From Alphaproteobacteria bacterium (GTDB lineage: Bacteria; Pseudomonadota; Alphaproteobacteria; Rhizobiales; Xanthobacteraceae), in contig VBAH01000054.1 in the NCBI GenBank assembly GCA_005884685.1, positions 62,001 to 126,000 of the forward strand: a DNA stretch of 64,000 nucleotides, in the 5' to 3' direction. The position numbers and the translations under genes are program-made. Shown piece after piece: positions 1-8,722 of this stretch. The notes under the pieces are model-generated. The model saw nothing but the letters and a program-made list of their open reading frames with translations, had not been told where the DNA came from and searched no databases. Within the stretch, counting starts at the first letter, position 1. Every line of letters starts with the position of its first letter.

Positions 1-1099
1 GCGGCCGCGTCAGCCGCAGCAGCGCGGCGATCATCAGCATCACGAAACCGGCGGCGCCGACGATCCCGAGCCGCGCACTCTGGTTCTCGTGTTCGAGCGG
101 GAAGCCTTCGGTGAATTTCTTGCGCGCCCACTGGATCGCCGGGACGGTGCTGTTGGCGGCCGGCATCAGCAGATGCTTGATCTTGAGGCCGTGTATGTCG
201 GCCTCGGTGATCGACTTGTAGCCGTAGAGCTCGGCGCGCCCGGCCGGATCCTTCCATGCGGCGAGAAGCGCCGGCGTCAGCGCGAGCGCAGCGCTGCCGC
301 TGACGATGGCGATGAACAGCGTACCGGAGCGCAGCGCGGCCGCCGCGCGTGGCCGCAACAGCCACGTCATCATGGCGAGCAGAACGAAATAGCAGGCGAA
401 GAACGCCGTGTAGACGTAGTTCAGTCCGAGCGCGAAGGCGCCGAGGTAGTACACGGTCTTGCGCCGGCGCGGCAGCGAGGCGAACGTGCCGTTGATCAGA
501 TGGATGCAAAAGCCGATCGCGAACGGAACGAGGTAGATCACCAGCATCAGGTGCGCGACCGAGCGCGCGAACGGAAACGGCGCGAACGCGAATGCAAGGC
601 CGAACACCAGTGCGACCGGCCGGTCCATTCCGAGATCGTGCAATACGTACGCCGATGTCAGCGCCGAGAGCACGAAGGTGAGTGCGAAAAAACAGGTGAC
701 CAGCGCGAAGGGGTCGTGAACGGCAACCGAAATGACCTTGAACAGGATCGTATCGAGCAGTCCTCCGACCGGAAACATGACCATCGGCAAGGTGAACGGC
801 GCCGAGAGGCGCTCGATGTGCCAGTACCAGCCCTGCTCGATGATCGCCTTGGCGAGCATGACGTGATGCATCGCATCGCCGGTGACGTTGGTCGGCCAGC
901 CGTGGAGAAAGCGGAGCGGGCCGAACCCGGCAATGAAGATGACCAGGGCGGCGAGCGCCTGCATGCCGTAAACGGCGGTTGCGGGCAGCGGACGGCTGCG
1001 CCATCTCGACAGCGGATTTTCCGGCGGCGATCGCAGCGGACCGATGGAAGGCGGGAGCGCGACTGCGCGCTCATGGATTCTGGCTTCCCCTCGCTCCAT
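1..1099 (-). CDS. Polytopic membrane protein, GT-C-like glycosyltransferase (partial, C-terminus beyond window)
   Basis: The minus strand is open from an ATG at 1099 to the left edge, about 366 codons, with no stop, so the C-terminus is missing. After a short basic, proline-rich cytoplasmic start there is a first membrane segment near residues 45-65, then a loop with TGDAMHH, and then at least seven further hydrophobic segments. A first periplasmic loop with acidic residues followed by many membrane spans is the layout of GT-C enzymes, which move sugars from polyprenyl-phosphate donors on the outer face of the inner membrane. I do not recognise the exact family. It is divergent from the O-acetylation pair at 1310, with 210 bases between. 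The stronger-looking plus-strand reading opposite it has an arginine-rich, low-complexity product and is a shadow. Confidence 0.75.
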   Translation of the reverse strand, partial: MERGEARIHERAVALPPSIGPLRSPPENPLSRWRSRPLPATAVYGMQALAALVIFIAGFGPLRFLHGWPTNVTGDAMHHVMLAKAIIEQGWYWHIERLSAPFTLPMVMFPVGGLLDTILFKVISVAVHDPFALVTCFFALTFVLSALTSAYVLHDLGMDRPVALVFGLAFAFAPFPFARSVAHLMLVIYLVPFAIGFCIHLINGTFASLPRRRKTVYYLGAFALGLNYVYTAFFACYFVLLAMMTWLLRPRAAAALRSGTLFIAIVSGSAALALTPALLAAWKDPAGRAELYGYKSITEADIHGLKIKHLLMPAANSTVPAIQWARKKFTEGFPLEHENQSARLGIVGAAGFVMLMIAALLRLTRP

Positions 1100-1309
1100 G
1101 CCGCATTCATCGGTGAATTGCCCCGCCCTTTCAACCGCTTTGTTGCAAGCGGCAGGCTGGCGAACAGCGCGCAAGTTGCAAGCCCGATCCGCCGATGTTA
1201 CTGAGCCGCGCCGCCGGCGCTGCACGTGGAACCGGGCCGCTCGCGCCCGGACGTCGCGCGTCCGCAGGAGAAGCAGGGGGAGCCGACTGTGGATGGCGTT
1301 GGGGGCTAG

Positions 1310-2728
1310 ATGCTTTTCAGTAGCGCCGTCTTCCTGTTCTTTTTTCTTCCGATTTGCCTGTCTGCCTATTACCTCTCCCGGGGCAGCAACCTGGTGCTGC
1401 TCGCTCTCAGCCTGTTGTTCTATGCCTGGGGCGAGCCGATCCTCGTGACCGTGATGATCGGAACGATCATCGTCAATTTCTTCATGGGGCGGCTGATCGA
1501 CGAAAACCGGCACCTGCCCGCGCGGCGCAAGTTCATTCTTGGCGTCGGCATCGCGCTCAATCTCATCCTGCTCGGCTCGTTCAAATACGCCAACTTTTTC
1601 ATTGCGATCGCCAACGCTGTCCTCGCCAGGCTCGGCATGGCGCCCGTGAGCAACCTCGACATTCCGCTGCCGCTCGGGATCTCGTTCTTCACCTTCCAGT
1701 CGATGAGCTACCTGATCGATATTTACCGGCACGACAGTCACGCGGAAAAACGGATCGTCAATTTCGCACTGTTCAAGACGCTGTTCCCCCAGCTCATCGC
1801 CGGCCCGATCGTGCGCTACACCGAACTTGCGCGCCAACTCACCACCCGCAAGGTGGATCTGCCGTTGTTCGCCGAAGGCGTCGAACGTTTTGTCATCGGC
1901 CTTGCGCAGAAGGTGCTCGTGGCCGACGTGCTCGCGGTCACGGCCGATGCGATCTTCGCCCTGCCGTCCCCTGCCCTCTCGTTCGTCGTGAGCTGGACCG
2001 GCGTGGTAGCGTTTGCGCTGCAGATCTATTTCGATTTTTCCGGCTATTCGAACATGGCGATCGGCCTGTCGCTGATGCTCGGATTCCGCCTGCCGGAGAA
2101 CTTCAACTACCCCTATGCGGCGCTCTCGATTCAGGATTTCTGGCGGCGCTGGCACATGACGTTGTCGCGCTGGTTTCGCGACTACCTCTACATTCCGCTC
2201 GGCGGCAATCAGAAGGGGCCGGTGCGCACCGGCATCAATCTGGTTGTGGTGTTTTTCCTGTGCGGACTATGGCACGGCGCGAACACGACCTTCATCGTGT
2301 GGGGGCTTTATCATGGGCTGTTCCTGACCCTGGAACGCAGCCGCTTCGGCGGCTGGCTCGCGCGCTGGCCGCTGACGCTGCGTCACGCCTATGTGCTCAT
2401 GGTGGTCGTGATCGGCTGGACCGTGTTCCGCGCGCCGACGCTTGCCGGAGCGATCGAGATGGGACGCGGCATGCTCGGCTACAACGGCTTTTCCAACGCG
2501 GATTTTGCGCTCCGTCAATTCGCCGACTCGCGAACGCTGCTGTTCGCCCTGATCGGAGCGATGTTCAGCTTCCCGGCGATCGGCGAACGGGCGCGCGCCG
2601 CGATATCCGGCGGCGACGGCACGCTGCGACCGTTGGCGAAAGCGCTGTGCGTCGGCGCGTTGTTCGTGGTCAGCATTGCCTTCATCGGCGCGCAGACGCA
2701 CCGCGCGTTCATCTATTTCAGGTTCTGA
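1310..2728 (+). CDS. MBOAT-family membrane O-acyltransferase (AlgI-like)
   Basis: This 472-residue, multi-span inner-membrane protein belongs to the MBOAT family and resembles AlgI, which passes acetyl groups across the membrane to a periplasmic acetyltransferase acting on a polysaccharide. The N-terminus is a hydrophobic segment. The family signatures are FWRRWHMTLSRWFRDYLYIP near residues 280-300 and CGLWHGANTTF near 320-330, the latter carrying the conserved active-site histidine. The length matches AlgI. A purine-rich GGGGG stretch lies just before the ATG. The AlgJ-like partner gene begins 12 bases after the stop, so the two form an acetylation pair like AlgI/AlgJ. The substrate is presumably the glycan made by this locus, which is inference. 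Confidence 0.93.
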   Translation: MLFSSAVFLFFFLPICLSAYYLSRGSNLVLLALSLLFYAWGEPILVTVMIGTIIVNFFMGRLIDENRHLPARRKFILGVGIALNLILLGSFKYANFFIAIANAVLARLGMAPVSNLDIPLPLGISFFTFQSMSYLIDIYRHDSHAEKRIVNFALFKTLFPQLIAGPIVRYTELARQLTTRKVDLPLFAEGVERFVIGLAQKVLVADVLAVTADAIFALPSPALSFVVSWTGVVAFALQIYFDFSGYSNMAIGLSLMLGFRLPENFNYPYAALSIQDFWRRWHMTLSRWFRDYLYIPLGGNQKGPVRTGINLVVVFFLCGLWHGANTTFIVWGLYHGLFLTLERSRFGGWLARWPLTLRHAYVLMVVVIGWTVFRAPTLAGAIEMGRGMLGYNGFSNADFALRQFADSRTLLFALIGAMFSFPAIGERARAAISGGDGTLRPLAKALCVGALFVVSIAFIGAQTHRAFIYFRF

Positions 2729-2740
2729 TCCGGCCTCGCC

Positions 2741-3886
2741 ATGACATACCGCCCCAGAATCTACTGCATGACGCTGTCGGCCATCTTCGCCGCGGCCATC
2801 CTCGTCGGCTCTGTCGGCGCGTTCATGCCCTACGATTCGGTTCCGACCCAGCAGGAGCAGCGAACGCTGGCGTCGTTTCCCTCGGGCGCCGAGTTCGCGC
2901 ACCCGACCATCATCCCGGCCCGGATCACGGCTTTCTTCTCCGACAATTTCGGCGGACGCAAGCTGCTGACGCGCGAATACTTCAGGGTGCGCCTGAAGGT
3001 GCTGCGGTCGGATCTCGGGGCCGGGCTGGTGCTCGGCAAGGAAGGCTCGCTGGTATTGAATGGCGAGATTCGCTCCTCGCGGCATCTCCACAGAATTGAG
3101 CCCCAGACGCTTGAGCACATACGCCGGCTGCTGAATTCCTGGTGCAGCTATGCGCGCGAACGCGGCGCGGTGTTCGTGTTCGTTATCGCGCCGAACAAGA
3201 CCACGATTCATCCCTTTCTGCCCGACTACCTTCCCATTTCCGACCGGCCCTCGGTGATCGAGGCTTTGCAAGCGCTGCCGCTTGATTGCCCTGCCATCAA
3301 GGTGGACTTGCGCGCCCCGTTTCGACGGGCGGCGGCGAACGAGCTCCTTTATTACAAATGGGGTTCGCACTGGAATGAGGCTGGCGGCCTGATCATGTGG
3401 CGCGCAATCAAGCAGGCGGTGGAGCGCGAAGGACCGCCGCTCTCCTGGCCGAACTCGAAGCTGACGGTCACGCGACGCCCCGCTGCCCCGCTGGAGGACA
3501 GTATGTGGGCATGGTTCGGGCTGCCGGACCCCGAGCAGATCATGCTCAAACAGCATGCATTCGGCGACATCGCATACGATAGCTCGGCCGCATCTCGCCC
3601 GCGGGCCAAAATTCTGGTTTTCGGAGATTCATTCCTTCTTTGGACCGGAACGACGCCAACGGAAATTATGGGCCGCTACACGCTCTGGGCCCTGAGCCCT
3701 CAAGATCAATTTGAGTATCAGACGGGAGACTTGCAAAAAGACGGGTGGGTGATCGCGGCGCACCCACCGCAAAAGCAGATCGAGATCATGGATGCATTCC
3801 GCCCGAACATCGTCGTTTTGGAAATCGTTGAGCGCGGCATCGATCAACTTATTGAGTTCAGTCTACCTGCCGCGAAGGGGGAATGA
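2741..3886 (+). CDS. AlgJ/AlgX-like SGNH acetyltransferase, periplasmic
   Basis: This 381-residue protein has an N-terminal signal anchor (hydrophobic residues about 7-27) and a periplasmic SGNH/ALGX-type domain. Visible catalytic elements are APNKTTIHP (around residue 148), the histidine block KWGSHWNEAGG (around residue 206) and the nucleophile block FGDSFLLW (around residue 290), matching the AlgJ/AlgX/DHHW acetyltransferases. It would take acetyl groups from the MBOAT protein upstream and place them on a polysaccharide. Length is typical of the family. The last third is visibly richer in A and T than the first two thirds, and this lower GC continues into the following intergenic region and methyltransferase. 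Confidence 0.88.
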   Translation: MTYRPRIYCMTLSAIFAAAILVGSVGAFMPYDSVPTQQEQRTLASFPSGAEFAHPTIIPARITAFFSDNFGGRKLLTREYFRVRLKVLRSDLGAGLVLGKEGSLVLNGEIRSSRHLHRIEPQTLEHIRRLLNSWCSYARERGAVFVFVIAPNKTTIHPFLPDYLPISDRPSVIEALQALPLDCPAIKVDLRAPFRRAAANELLYYKWGSHWNEAGGLIMWRAIKQAVEREGPPLSWPNSKLTVTRRPAAPLEDSMWAWFGLPDPEQIMLKQHAFGDIAYDSSAASRPRAKILVFGDSFLLWTGTTPTEIMGRYTLWALSPQDQFEYQTGDLQKDGWVIAAHPPQKQIEIMDAFRPNIVVLEIVERGIDQLIEFSLPAAKGE

Positions 3887-4199
3887 ATCACAGATTTCTA
3901 TTACGCCAAACCTGAACGCCATCCTGCGCTAGCGTCATCCCATGGTAAGGAGGATAGGCGATGTGAGTGCGGACGCCGAGAAAATCCCGAAACGAATCGG
4001 GCTCTGCATGTCCAGTCCATGGCGGGAACGCGGCAAGCACAGCGGCACGCGACGGCGAAACTGAACGCAATGACGTTTGACCCTTGGATTTCCGTTACGC
4101 GAGCGATATGTGTGATGACAATCTCTTACCTTACCGATGCCGCAGTGTCAGCCATCCCGCTACAGCTCGTCGCCGCAACACTAATGAGAGTCTAAGACT
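3887..4199. other. Intergenic region, 313 bases, no convincing gene
   Basis: This gap lies between the AlgJ-like gene and the methyltransferase, both on the plus strand, and is less GC-rich than the locus average. I see no strong hairpin followed by a T-run and no RNA gene. A 60-codon minus-strand reading (3888-4070) has a product that could be read as a short leader followed by DFLGVRTHIAYPP, which faintly recalls the start of a mature secreted glycoside hydrolase. It stops too soon to be a gene and could be a remnant or chance. A promoter for the methyltransferase is expected near 4100-4190 but no clear -35/-10 pair was found. Confidence 0.5.
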
Positions 4200-4850
4200 G
4201 TGAACCTCACGCCCGCAGGAATGCGCGATTGGTGGAACAAGGAAGCCGCCTCATCGGCAAAGACGGCCATTATTTCGAACCGAGCGGATATGACCGATGA
4301 GGCTTTCTTCGCAAGCGGCGCCGCATGGCTTGATGAATTCGCCGCCTTCGCACGCCTCGCAAGGATTGATCTTCACGGCACCATGGCAGTAGATTTTGGA
4401 TGCGGCATGGGACGGATGACCCGCGCGCTTTCTACCAGATACGAGCGCGTCATCGGTATTGATGTTTCAGACGAAATGGTTCGTCTCGCCAGCGAGGCGC
4501 GGAGTTCTGATAAAACAGAATTTATGCAAGTACTTGAGGCCCCATGGCCCATAGATGATAGATCAGCTGAACTGGCCTTCTCCACCATTGCAATTCAGCA
4601 TATTCCAGAACCGTACAATGAGCGAGCGGTTGATGAACTTTTTCGAATCTCAAGCAAGCTCGTCTTGTTCGACGCGCCGAGCCACAAGCTGTCGACCGAC
4701 GATGCTGACCCGAGTGGAAGTGGAATTTTCTTTGCGCCATTTCGAACCATCCTCGGCATTGCCGAAGGCAGAGGCTTCGAACTGATTGCACTACGCGATT
4801 TTCCGACAACCGCTACACGCCAGTATCAATATTTGTTCAAAGCCAAGTGA
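4200..4850 (+). CDS. Class I SAM-dependent methyltransferase
   Basis: This 216-residue protein starts at a GTG. It has the class I methyltransferase core: motif I VDFGCGMGRMT near residues 62-72, the acidic end of strand 2 in GIDVSDEM near 87-94, and a motif IV-like stretch FSTIAIQHIPE near 128-138. It would transfer a methyl group from SAM, probably to a sugar or glycolipid given the setting, but the substrate cannot be read from sequence. The coding sequence has clearly lower GC and different codon use from its neighbours, suggesting separate acquisition. Its stop overlaps the GTG of the next gene by four bases (GTGA), so the two are translationally coupled. Confidence 0.88.
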   Translation: MNLTPAGMRDWWNKEAASSAKTAIISNRADMTDEAFFASGAAWLDEFAAFARLARIDLHGTMAVDFGCGMGRMTRALSTRYERVIGIDVSDEMVRLASEARSSDKTEFMQVLEAPWPIDDRSAELAFSTIAIQHIPEPYNERAVDELFRISSKLVLFDAPSHKLSTDDADPSGSGIFFAPFRTILGIAEGRGFELIALRDFPTTATRQYQYLFKAK

Positions 4851-6985
4851 CCACTTCCAACGCTCCAAGAGCCTGCGTGCTCGTCCTGACAATCGCAGTC
4901 GCGCTGATCCACATCTTGTTTTTCCAGCCGTTCTTCACGGCCCTGATTTTCGACGAGGTCGCGCACCTGGTGAGCGCCAAGTACGTCTTCGAGAATATCG
5001 ACCTCGGCTTCTTCGGCTGGACGATGAAGGGGCACAGCCTGCTTCTCTATCTGCTCGCGTTGCCGTTCGGCGGGCTCGATCGATTCTCGTCGGGCGACGT
5101 GTACAAGCTATCCTGGATCGCCAACATCGCGATGTCGGCTGGATTTGTTCCGCTGACGTATGCCTTTCTGCGCGACTTCCGGATCGGGTTTTCCGCGGCG
5201 CTGTTTGGCGCGGCGACCACCGCGAGCCTGCCGCTGTTCTACATTTTCACGCCGCTCGCGATGACCGAGATGTTTTTTGCGACGCTCTGCATGCTCTATT
5301 TGTTCACCTTCCTGCGCTTCTTCGACCGAGATCTCGTGCGCGGCCTGCCCTATTTTCTGGCAACGCTCGGCCTCACCGCTGCGCTCACCGCGACGAAGGC
5401 CGTCGGCACCTATGATGTCGCGGCGGCGTGCGCGTTGGCGCTCGTGCTCTATCGCATCAACCTGAAAACAATCGCCTTCGTCGCACTTTCGATCGTTGTC
5501 ATCTATCTCGTGCGGCAAACGCGGATGATGTTCGGCTACAGTGTGGATCTGTCGGCCGCCAGGGTGCTGCCTCACCTCGGCGTACTCGCCATCGGCCTGA
5601 CCGCCAGCCTTGCGATTTCGCTGATTTATTTCGCGCCGCTTGCCGAGACCGCGGCGTTGAAGGCTCTCGCCCTGCGCGGCGGCGCGCTCTTGCGCCCAGG
5701 CCGGCACCGCCCGGCTGCCGGTCAACCGAGCGCCGATGCGCGTGCGTTCAACGCGCTGATGATCGCGACATTGGGTTTCCTGATGCCCGCGATCGCGGTC
5801 AGCTCACTGTTTCACGCGATGATCGACCGCTTCACCAACTATCGAACCGTTGCCTCGGTCATTCCGGTATTTTTGGCTGCCACGCTTGCGTTCTTTCTGG
5901 CGCCGCGAGACCAATCCGATCGCGCGACTTCCGCCCGGCCCCGCGCAATCGATGCCGCGCTGCGCGTCCTGATCGTTATTGCGCTATTCGCAACGCTGTT
6001 CGCGATGAAGGCGCTGAGCCGCCATTTCACCGTCGACAATTTCTTCGACTTCGTCACGGTACTTCCGGTGTACGACTACATGACGCAGCCATTCTGGAGC
6101 AAAGCGGCGCTCTGGCTGCTCGGCCTCGCGGCAACATTCGCGCTCGTCTCGTTGTTTCCTTCGCCCCCCGCCCGCATGGGCGGGCTGATCGTCATCAATG
6201 TCGCTTTGCTCGGGTGTTACCTCGCGTCGTCCTGGTCGACCGACAAGGAGACCGCCATCGTTCACGGAACGAACCTTCGCATGTACGAAGAGGTCGTGAA
6301 GCTCGATCCAAAGTTCGTCGTGCTCATCGATTTTCCGCCCGACGTTCAGTGGCTGCACTTCGGCTATCCTTATGCTTGGCGCGATGCCGCCAACACCAAG
6401 ACGCCGATCCTGGGCGTGGGCAACGAGGCCGTTGCCGGGCGCGGGATCGGCCTCGTCCGCTTTCCGGTGCTCAACGCGGATTTCCGCCACAAGGAAGCGG
6501 CCGGCCGGCAGACGTTTCTGGCCTACGACCTCGACGCGCCGCGGGCGCGCGAGCTTCCGCGCACGCCGCTCGCGGAGCTGATAACGAACGGCAACACGGT
6601 CGGCTTCAATCCACCCGAAGCGGCCGGCGCCGCGTCTTTCGCCTACGCACAGCCGAATGCCATGCTCGGCCCATTCATCCTGCCAGCAGGAGAAACGACG
6701 CGGGTCACGCTGTGGGCAACGCCGGCAGCGGCGGAAACGCAGTATCGCGGCTGCGCCCTCATTGCGAACAAATCGCGCTGGCCGCTTGCGGTCGTGTCCG
6801 GGCCAGCGGCGCAAGCGGGCGAATGGACGCTCGCCGCCGACGTGACGCCGGACGAGACTCTGTTCGGCATGCTTCGCATCGATTGTCCGGCACCGGTGAC
6901 ACAGCCGAACGGCAAAACCGTCACGCTGCCGCTGACCGCGATATCCGTCACGCCCGCGGCCGGGAAAACCCCGAGCTCCGGCTAG
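4847..6985 (+). CDS. GT-C family integral membrane glycosyltransferase (ArnT/PMT-like)
   Basis: This 712-residue protein starts at GTG, overlapping the methyltransferase stop. After a first membrane span (about residues 8-28) comes a loop with IFDEVAHLVSAKYV; the Asp-Glu pair in the first outer loop is the metal/donor-binding signature of GT-C enzymes such as ArnT and protein mannosyltransferases. About ten more membrane segments follow to near residue 460, and then a soluble C-terminal domain of about 240 residues on the periplasmic side. It probably transfers a sugar from a polyprenyl-phosphate donor to a lipid, glycan or protein outside the membrane. It converges on the flippase-like gene with a four-base overlap of the 3' ends. 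Confidence 0.82.
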   Translation: MTTSNAPRACVLVLTIAVALIHILFFQPFFTALIFDEVAHLVSAKYVFENIDLGFFGWTMKGHSLLLYLLALPFGGLDRFSSGDVYKLSWIANIAMSAGFVPLTYAFLRDFRIGFSAALFGAATTASLPLFYIFTPLAMTEMFFATLCMLYLFTFLRFFDRDLVRGLPYFLATLGLTAALTATKAVGTYDVAAACALALVLYRINLKTIAFVALSIVVIYLVRQTRMMFGYSVDLSAARVLPHLGVLAIGLTASLAISLIYFAPLAETAALKALALRGGALLRPGRHRPAAGQPSADARAFNALMIATLGFLMPAIAVSSLFHAMIDRFTNYRTVASVIPVFLAATLAFFLAPRDQSDRATSARPRAIDAALRVLIVIALFATLFAMKALSRHFTVDNFFDFVTVLPVYDYMTQPFWSKAALWLLGLAATFALVSLFPSPPARMGGLIVINVALLGCYLASSWSTDKETAIVHGTNLRMYEEVVKLDPKFVVLIDFPPDVQWLHFGYPYAWRDAANTKTPILGVGNEAVAGRGIGLVRFPVLNADFRHKEAAGRQTFLAYDLDAPRARELPRTPLAELITNGNTVGFNPPEAAGAASFAYAQPNAMLGPFILPAGETTRVTLWATPAAAETQYRGCALIANKSRWPLAVVSGPAAQAGEWTLAADVTPDETLFGMLRIDCPAPVTQPNGKTVTLPLTAISVTPAAGKTPSSG

Positions 6986-7998
6986 CTTTTGATTTCGCTC
7001 GCCGCCGCGACGCGGGCCGCGCGATCGGGAAACAGCCGGGTCATGAACAGCAGCCCCGGCAGCGAGCCGACCAGCACGGTCATGCCCAGCACGACCGAAA
7101 GCACCAGGGCGGCCTCCGGCGTCACGCCCGCATAGCCCAGCGCAACGACCATGCCGCTTTCGCGCACGCCCCAGCCGGCGATCGATATCGGCAACGCGGC
7201 GAGCAGGAAGATCGGCGGACATAACACGAAACATTGCAGCAGCGGCAGTTCGATGCCGAGCCCGCGCGCGAAGACGTAGACGATCAGGGTCATCATGGTG
7301 AAGCCGACCATCGCGGACAGCGTCGGCGGCACGATGTTGCGCAACGACAGCAGAAACGTACGCACCCCGAGGAGAAATCCGATCAGCCGTCCGAGCCGGC
7401 CCGGACGTTGCGCGTAGGGGGCCAGGAAGCGTGCCAGATAAAGGGCAAGGAAGCCGGTCGCGATCAACAGCACGATCAGTACGAACAGGAGGTTTCCCGG
7501 CGCCGCCGGTATCGCGCGGTCCATCACCGGCAGCGCGCCGACGATCAGCAGCATCAGCCCGAACATCGTCAGGATGCGGTCGAGCAGCACGCTTTTCACC
7601 GCGTTCCCGAGCGGCACGCCGCTGTTATAGGCGAGCCACATCCGCACCGCATCGCCGCCGACGCTCGACGGCAGGGCCTGATTGATGAAGACGCTGACGT
7701 AAAGATAGCGCAGCGCCATCCAGAAGCTGAGCTGATCGTTCGGCAGCCGAACGGTCACGAACCACCAGCGCAAGCCGGCGAGGATGTTCTGCACCGTGAT
7801 CAGCGCGATTGCGGTGACGATCACGCCGATGTCCATGCGCGACATGATGTCGAGGAAGCTCGACCAGTCCACCTTGCGCGTGACGAGCCAGAGCACCAGC
7901 CCGGGCAGCGCGATCTTGAGCGCAACCAGCCAGATGCTCGGCCTTAACGCAAGCCGCGCCACGGGGGCTTTCGGCGTCATGGGCTGATCAATCGGCAA
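6982..7998 (-). CDS. UPF0104 / lysylphosphatidylglycerol synthase TM-region flippase-like protein
   Basis: This protein of up to 338 residues is mostly hydrophobic, with about eight membrane segments. The features are those of the UPF0104 (LPG synthase TM region, AglD-like) family: an ALRYLYVSVFINQALPSSVGGDA stretch near residue 90 and a late RESGMVVAL segment. Members often sit beside DPM-like GT2 genes and are thought to help move or handle polyprenyl-phosphate sugars. The GT2 gene immediately upstream fits this. The start could be the ATG at 7998, overlapping the GT2 stop by 11 bases, or the ATG at 7980 six codons later. It is the last gene of a five-gene minus-strand operon beginning at 11172. 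Confidence 0.83.
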   Translation of the reverse strand: MPIDQPMTPKAPVARLALRPSIWLVALKIALPGLVLWLVTRKVDWSSFLDIMSRMDIGVIVTAIALITVQNILAGLRWWFVTVRLPNDQLSFWMALRYLYVSVFINQALPSSVGGDAVRMWLAYNSGVPLGNAVKSVLLDRILTMFGLMLLIVGALPVMDRAIPAAPGNLLFVLIVLLIATGFLALYLARFLAPYAQRPGRLGRLIGFLLGVRTFLLSLRNIVPPTLSAMVGFTMMTLIVYVFARGLGIELPLLQCFVLCPPIFLLAALPISIAGWGVRESGMVVALGYAGVTPEAALVLSVVLGMTVLVGSLPGLLFMTRLFPDRAARVAAASEIKS

Positions 7999-8719
7999 AG
8001 CGGAACCGGAGCAAGGTCCACACGGCGATCAAGCCGTCGAGCGGACCGATTTTCTTCCCCTCGGCGACCGAGCGTGGATTGTATTGGGCCGGGACCTCGC
8101 GGATCGTGTAACCGGCGCGCATCAGCTTGGCCGACAATTCGTGGTCGGTTTCGAAGCCCGCAGTCTTGACCGTGATGCCGCGCAGGAACGGCGTCGGATA
8201 GATCTTGTAGCCGGTCAGCAGATCGGTGATCCAGCGGCCGTAGAGGACGAATGTCAGCACCGAGAGCGCCCTGTTGACCAGCCAGGGCGCCAACCGCTGG
8301 CCGGGCGCGAGGCCCGGAAACAACGTCAGCCCCTGCTTCTCTTTCACGCCGAGGATGCGGCTGCCGTAAACCGCGACGTCGCTCGCGCCGCCGAGCGCGC
8401 CGAGCATCGCCGGAATGTCGGCCGGCTCGTATTCGAGGTCGGCATCCTGCACGAGCACGAAATCGCCGGCCGCTTCCTGCACGCCGCGCTGCACGGCCGC
8501 GCCCTTGCCGCGGTTTTCCTGGTTGATCAGCCGCACGCCCGGCACGGCAGCGACAATCTGCGCGGTCCGATCCTTCGAGCCGTCGTTGACCACCACGATC
8601 TCCTTGTCGAACCCGGCAGCCTGCGTGTCCACCCGCAGGAGCTTTTCGAGGAGGCCTCCGATGAAGGCTTCCTCGTTGTAGGCCGGAATAACGATCGAGA
8701 CCGTACGGCGCGCTTGCAT
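7988..8719 (-). CDS. Family 2 glycosyltransferase, DPM/polyprenyl-phosphate sugar synthase-like
   Basis: This 243-residue GT2 protein opens with VSIVIPAYNEE (residues 7-17), has the nucleotide-binding VVNDGSKDRT and the metal-binding VQDADLEYEP, and ends with YNPRSVAEGKKIG, as in dolichyl/polyprenyl-phosphate mannose or glucose synthases. There are no C-terminal membrane spans, so it is the short soluble form. The likely reaction is sugar transfer from an NDP- or GDP-sugar to polyprenyl phosphate on the cytoplasmic face. The nucleotidyltransferase upstream (three bases away) may supply the donor, and the flippase-like protein downstream may handle the product. Two further GT2 domains of the same type occur in the window as C-terminal parts of fusions. 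Confidence 0.88.
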   Translation of the reverse strand: MQARRTVSIVIPAYNEEAFIGGLLEKLLRVDTQAAGFDKEIVVVNDGSKDRTAQIVAAVPGVRLINQENRGKGAAVQRGVQEAAGDFVLVQDADLEYEPADIPAMLGALGGASDVAVYGSRILGVKEKQGLTLFPGLAPGQRLAPWLVNRALSVLTFVLYGRWITDLLTGYKIYPTPFLRGITVKTAGFETDHELSAKLMRAGYTIREVPAQYNPRSVAEGKKIGPLDGLIAVWTLLRFRFAD

Positions 8720-8722
8720 TCG

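Noticed and set aside
89-1204. Plus-strand 371-codon frame at the left edge.
   Set aside because: Product is Arg/Glu/Gln-rich low complexity. The minus strand encodes a consistent membrane protein in the same place.
2267-3556. Minus-strand 429-codon frame across the MBOAT and AlgJ-like genes.
   Set aside because: Crosses two well-supported genes on the other strand and has charged, low-complexity composition.
4847-7234. Other long frames in the GT-C gene (5428-7224 plus, 5984-7234 minus).
   Set aside because: Arg-rich shadow products; the 712-residue membrane protein explains the region.
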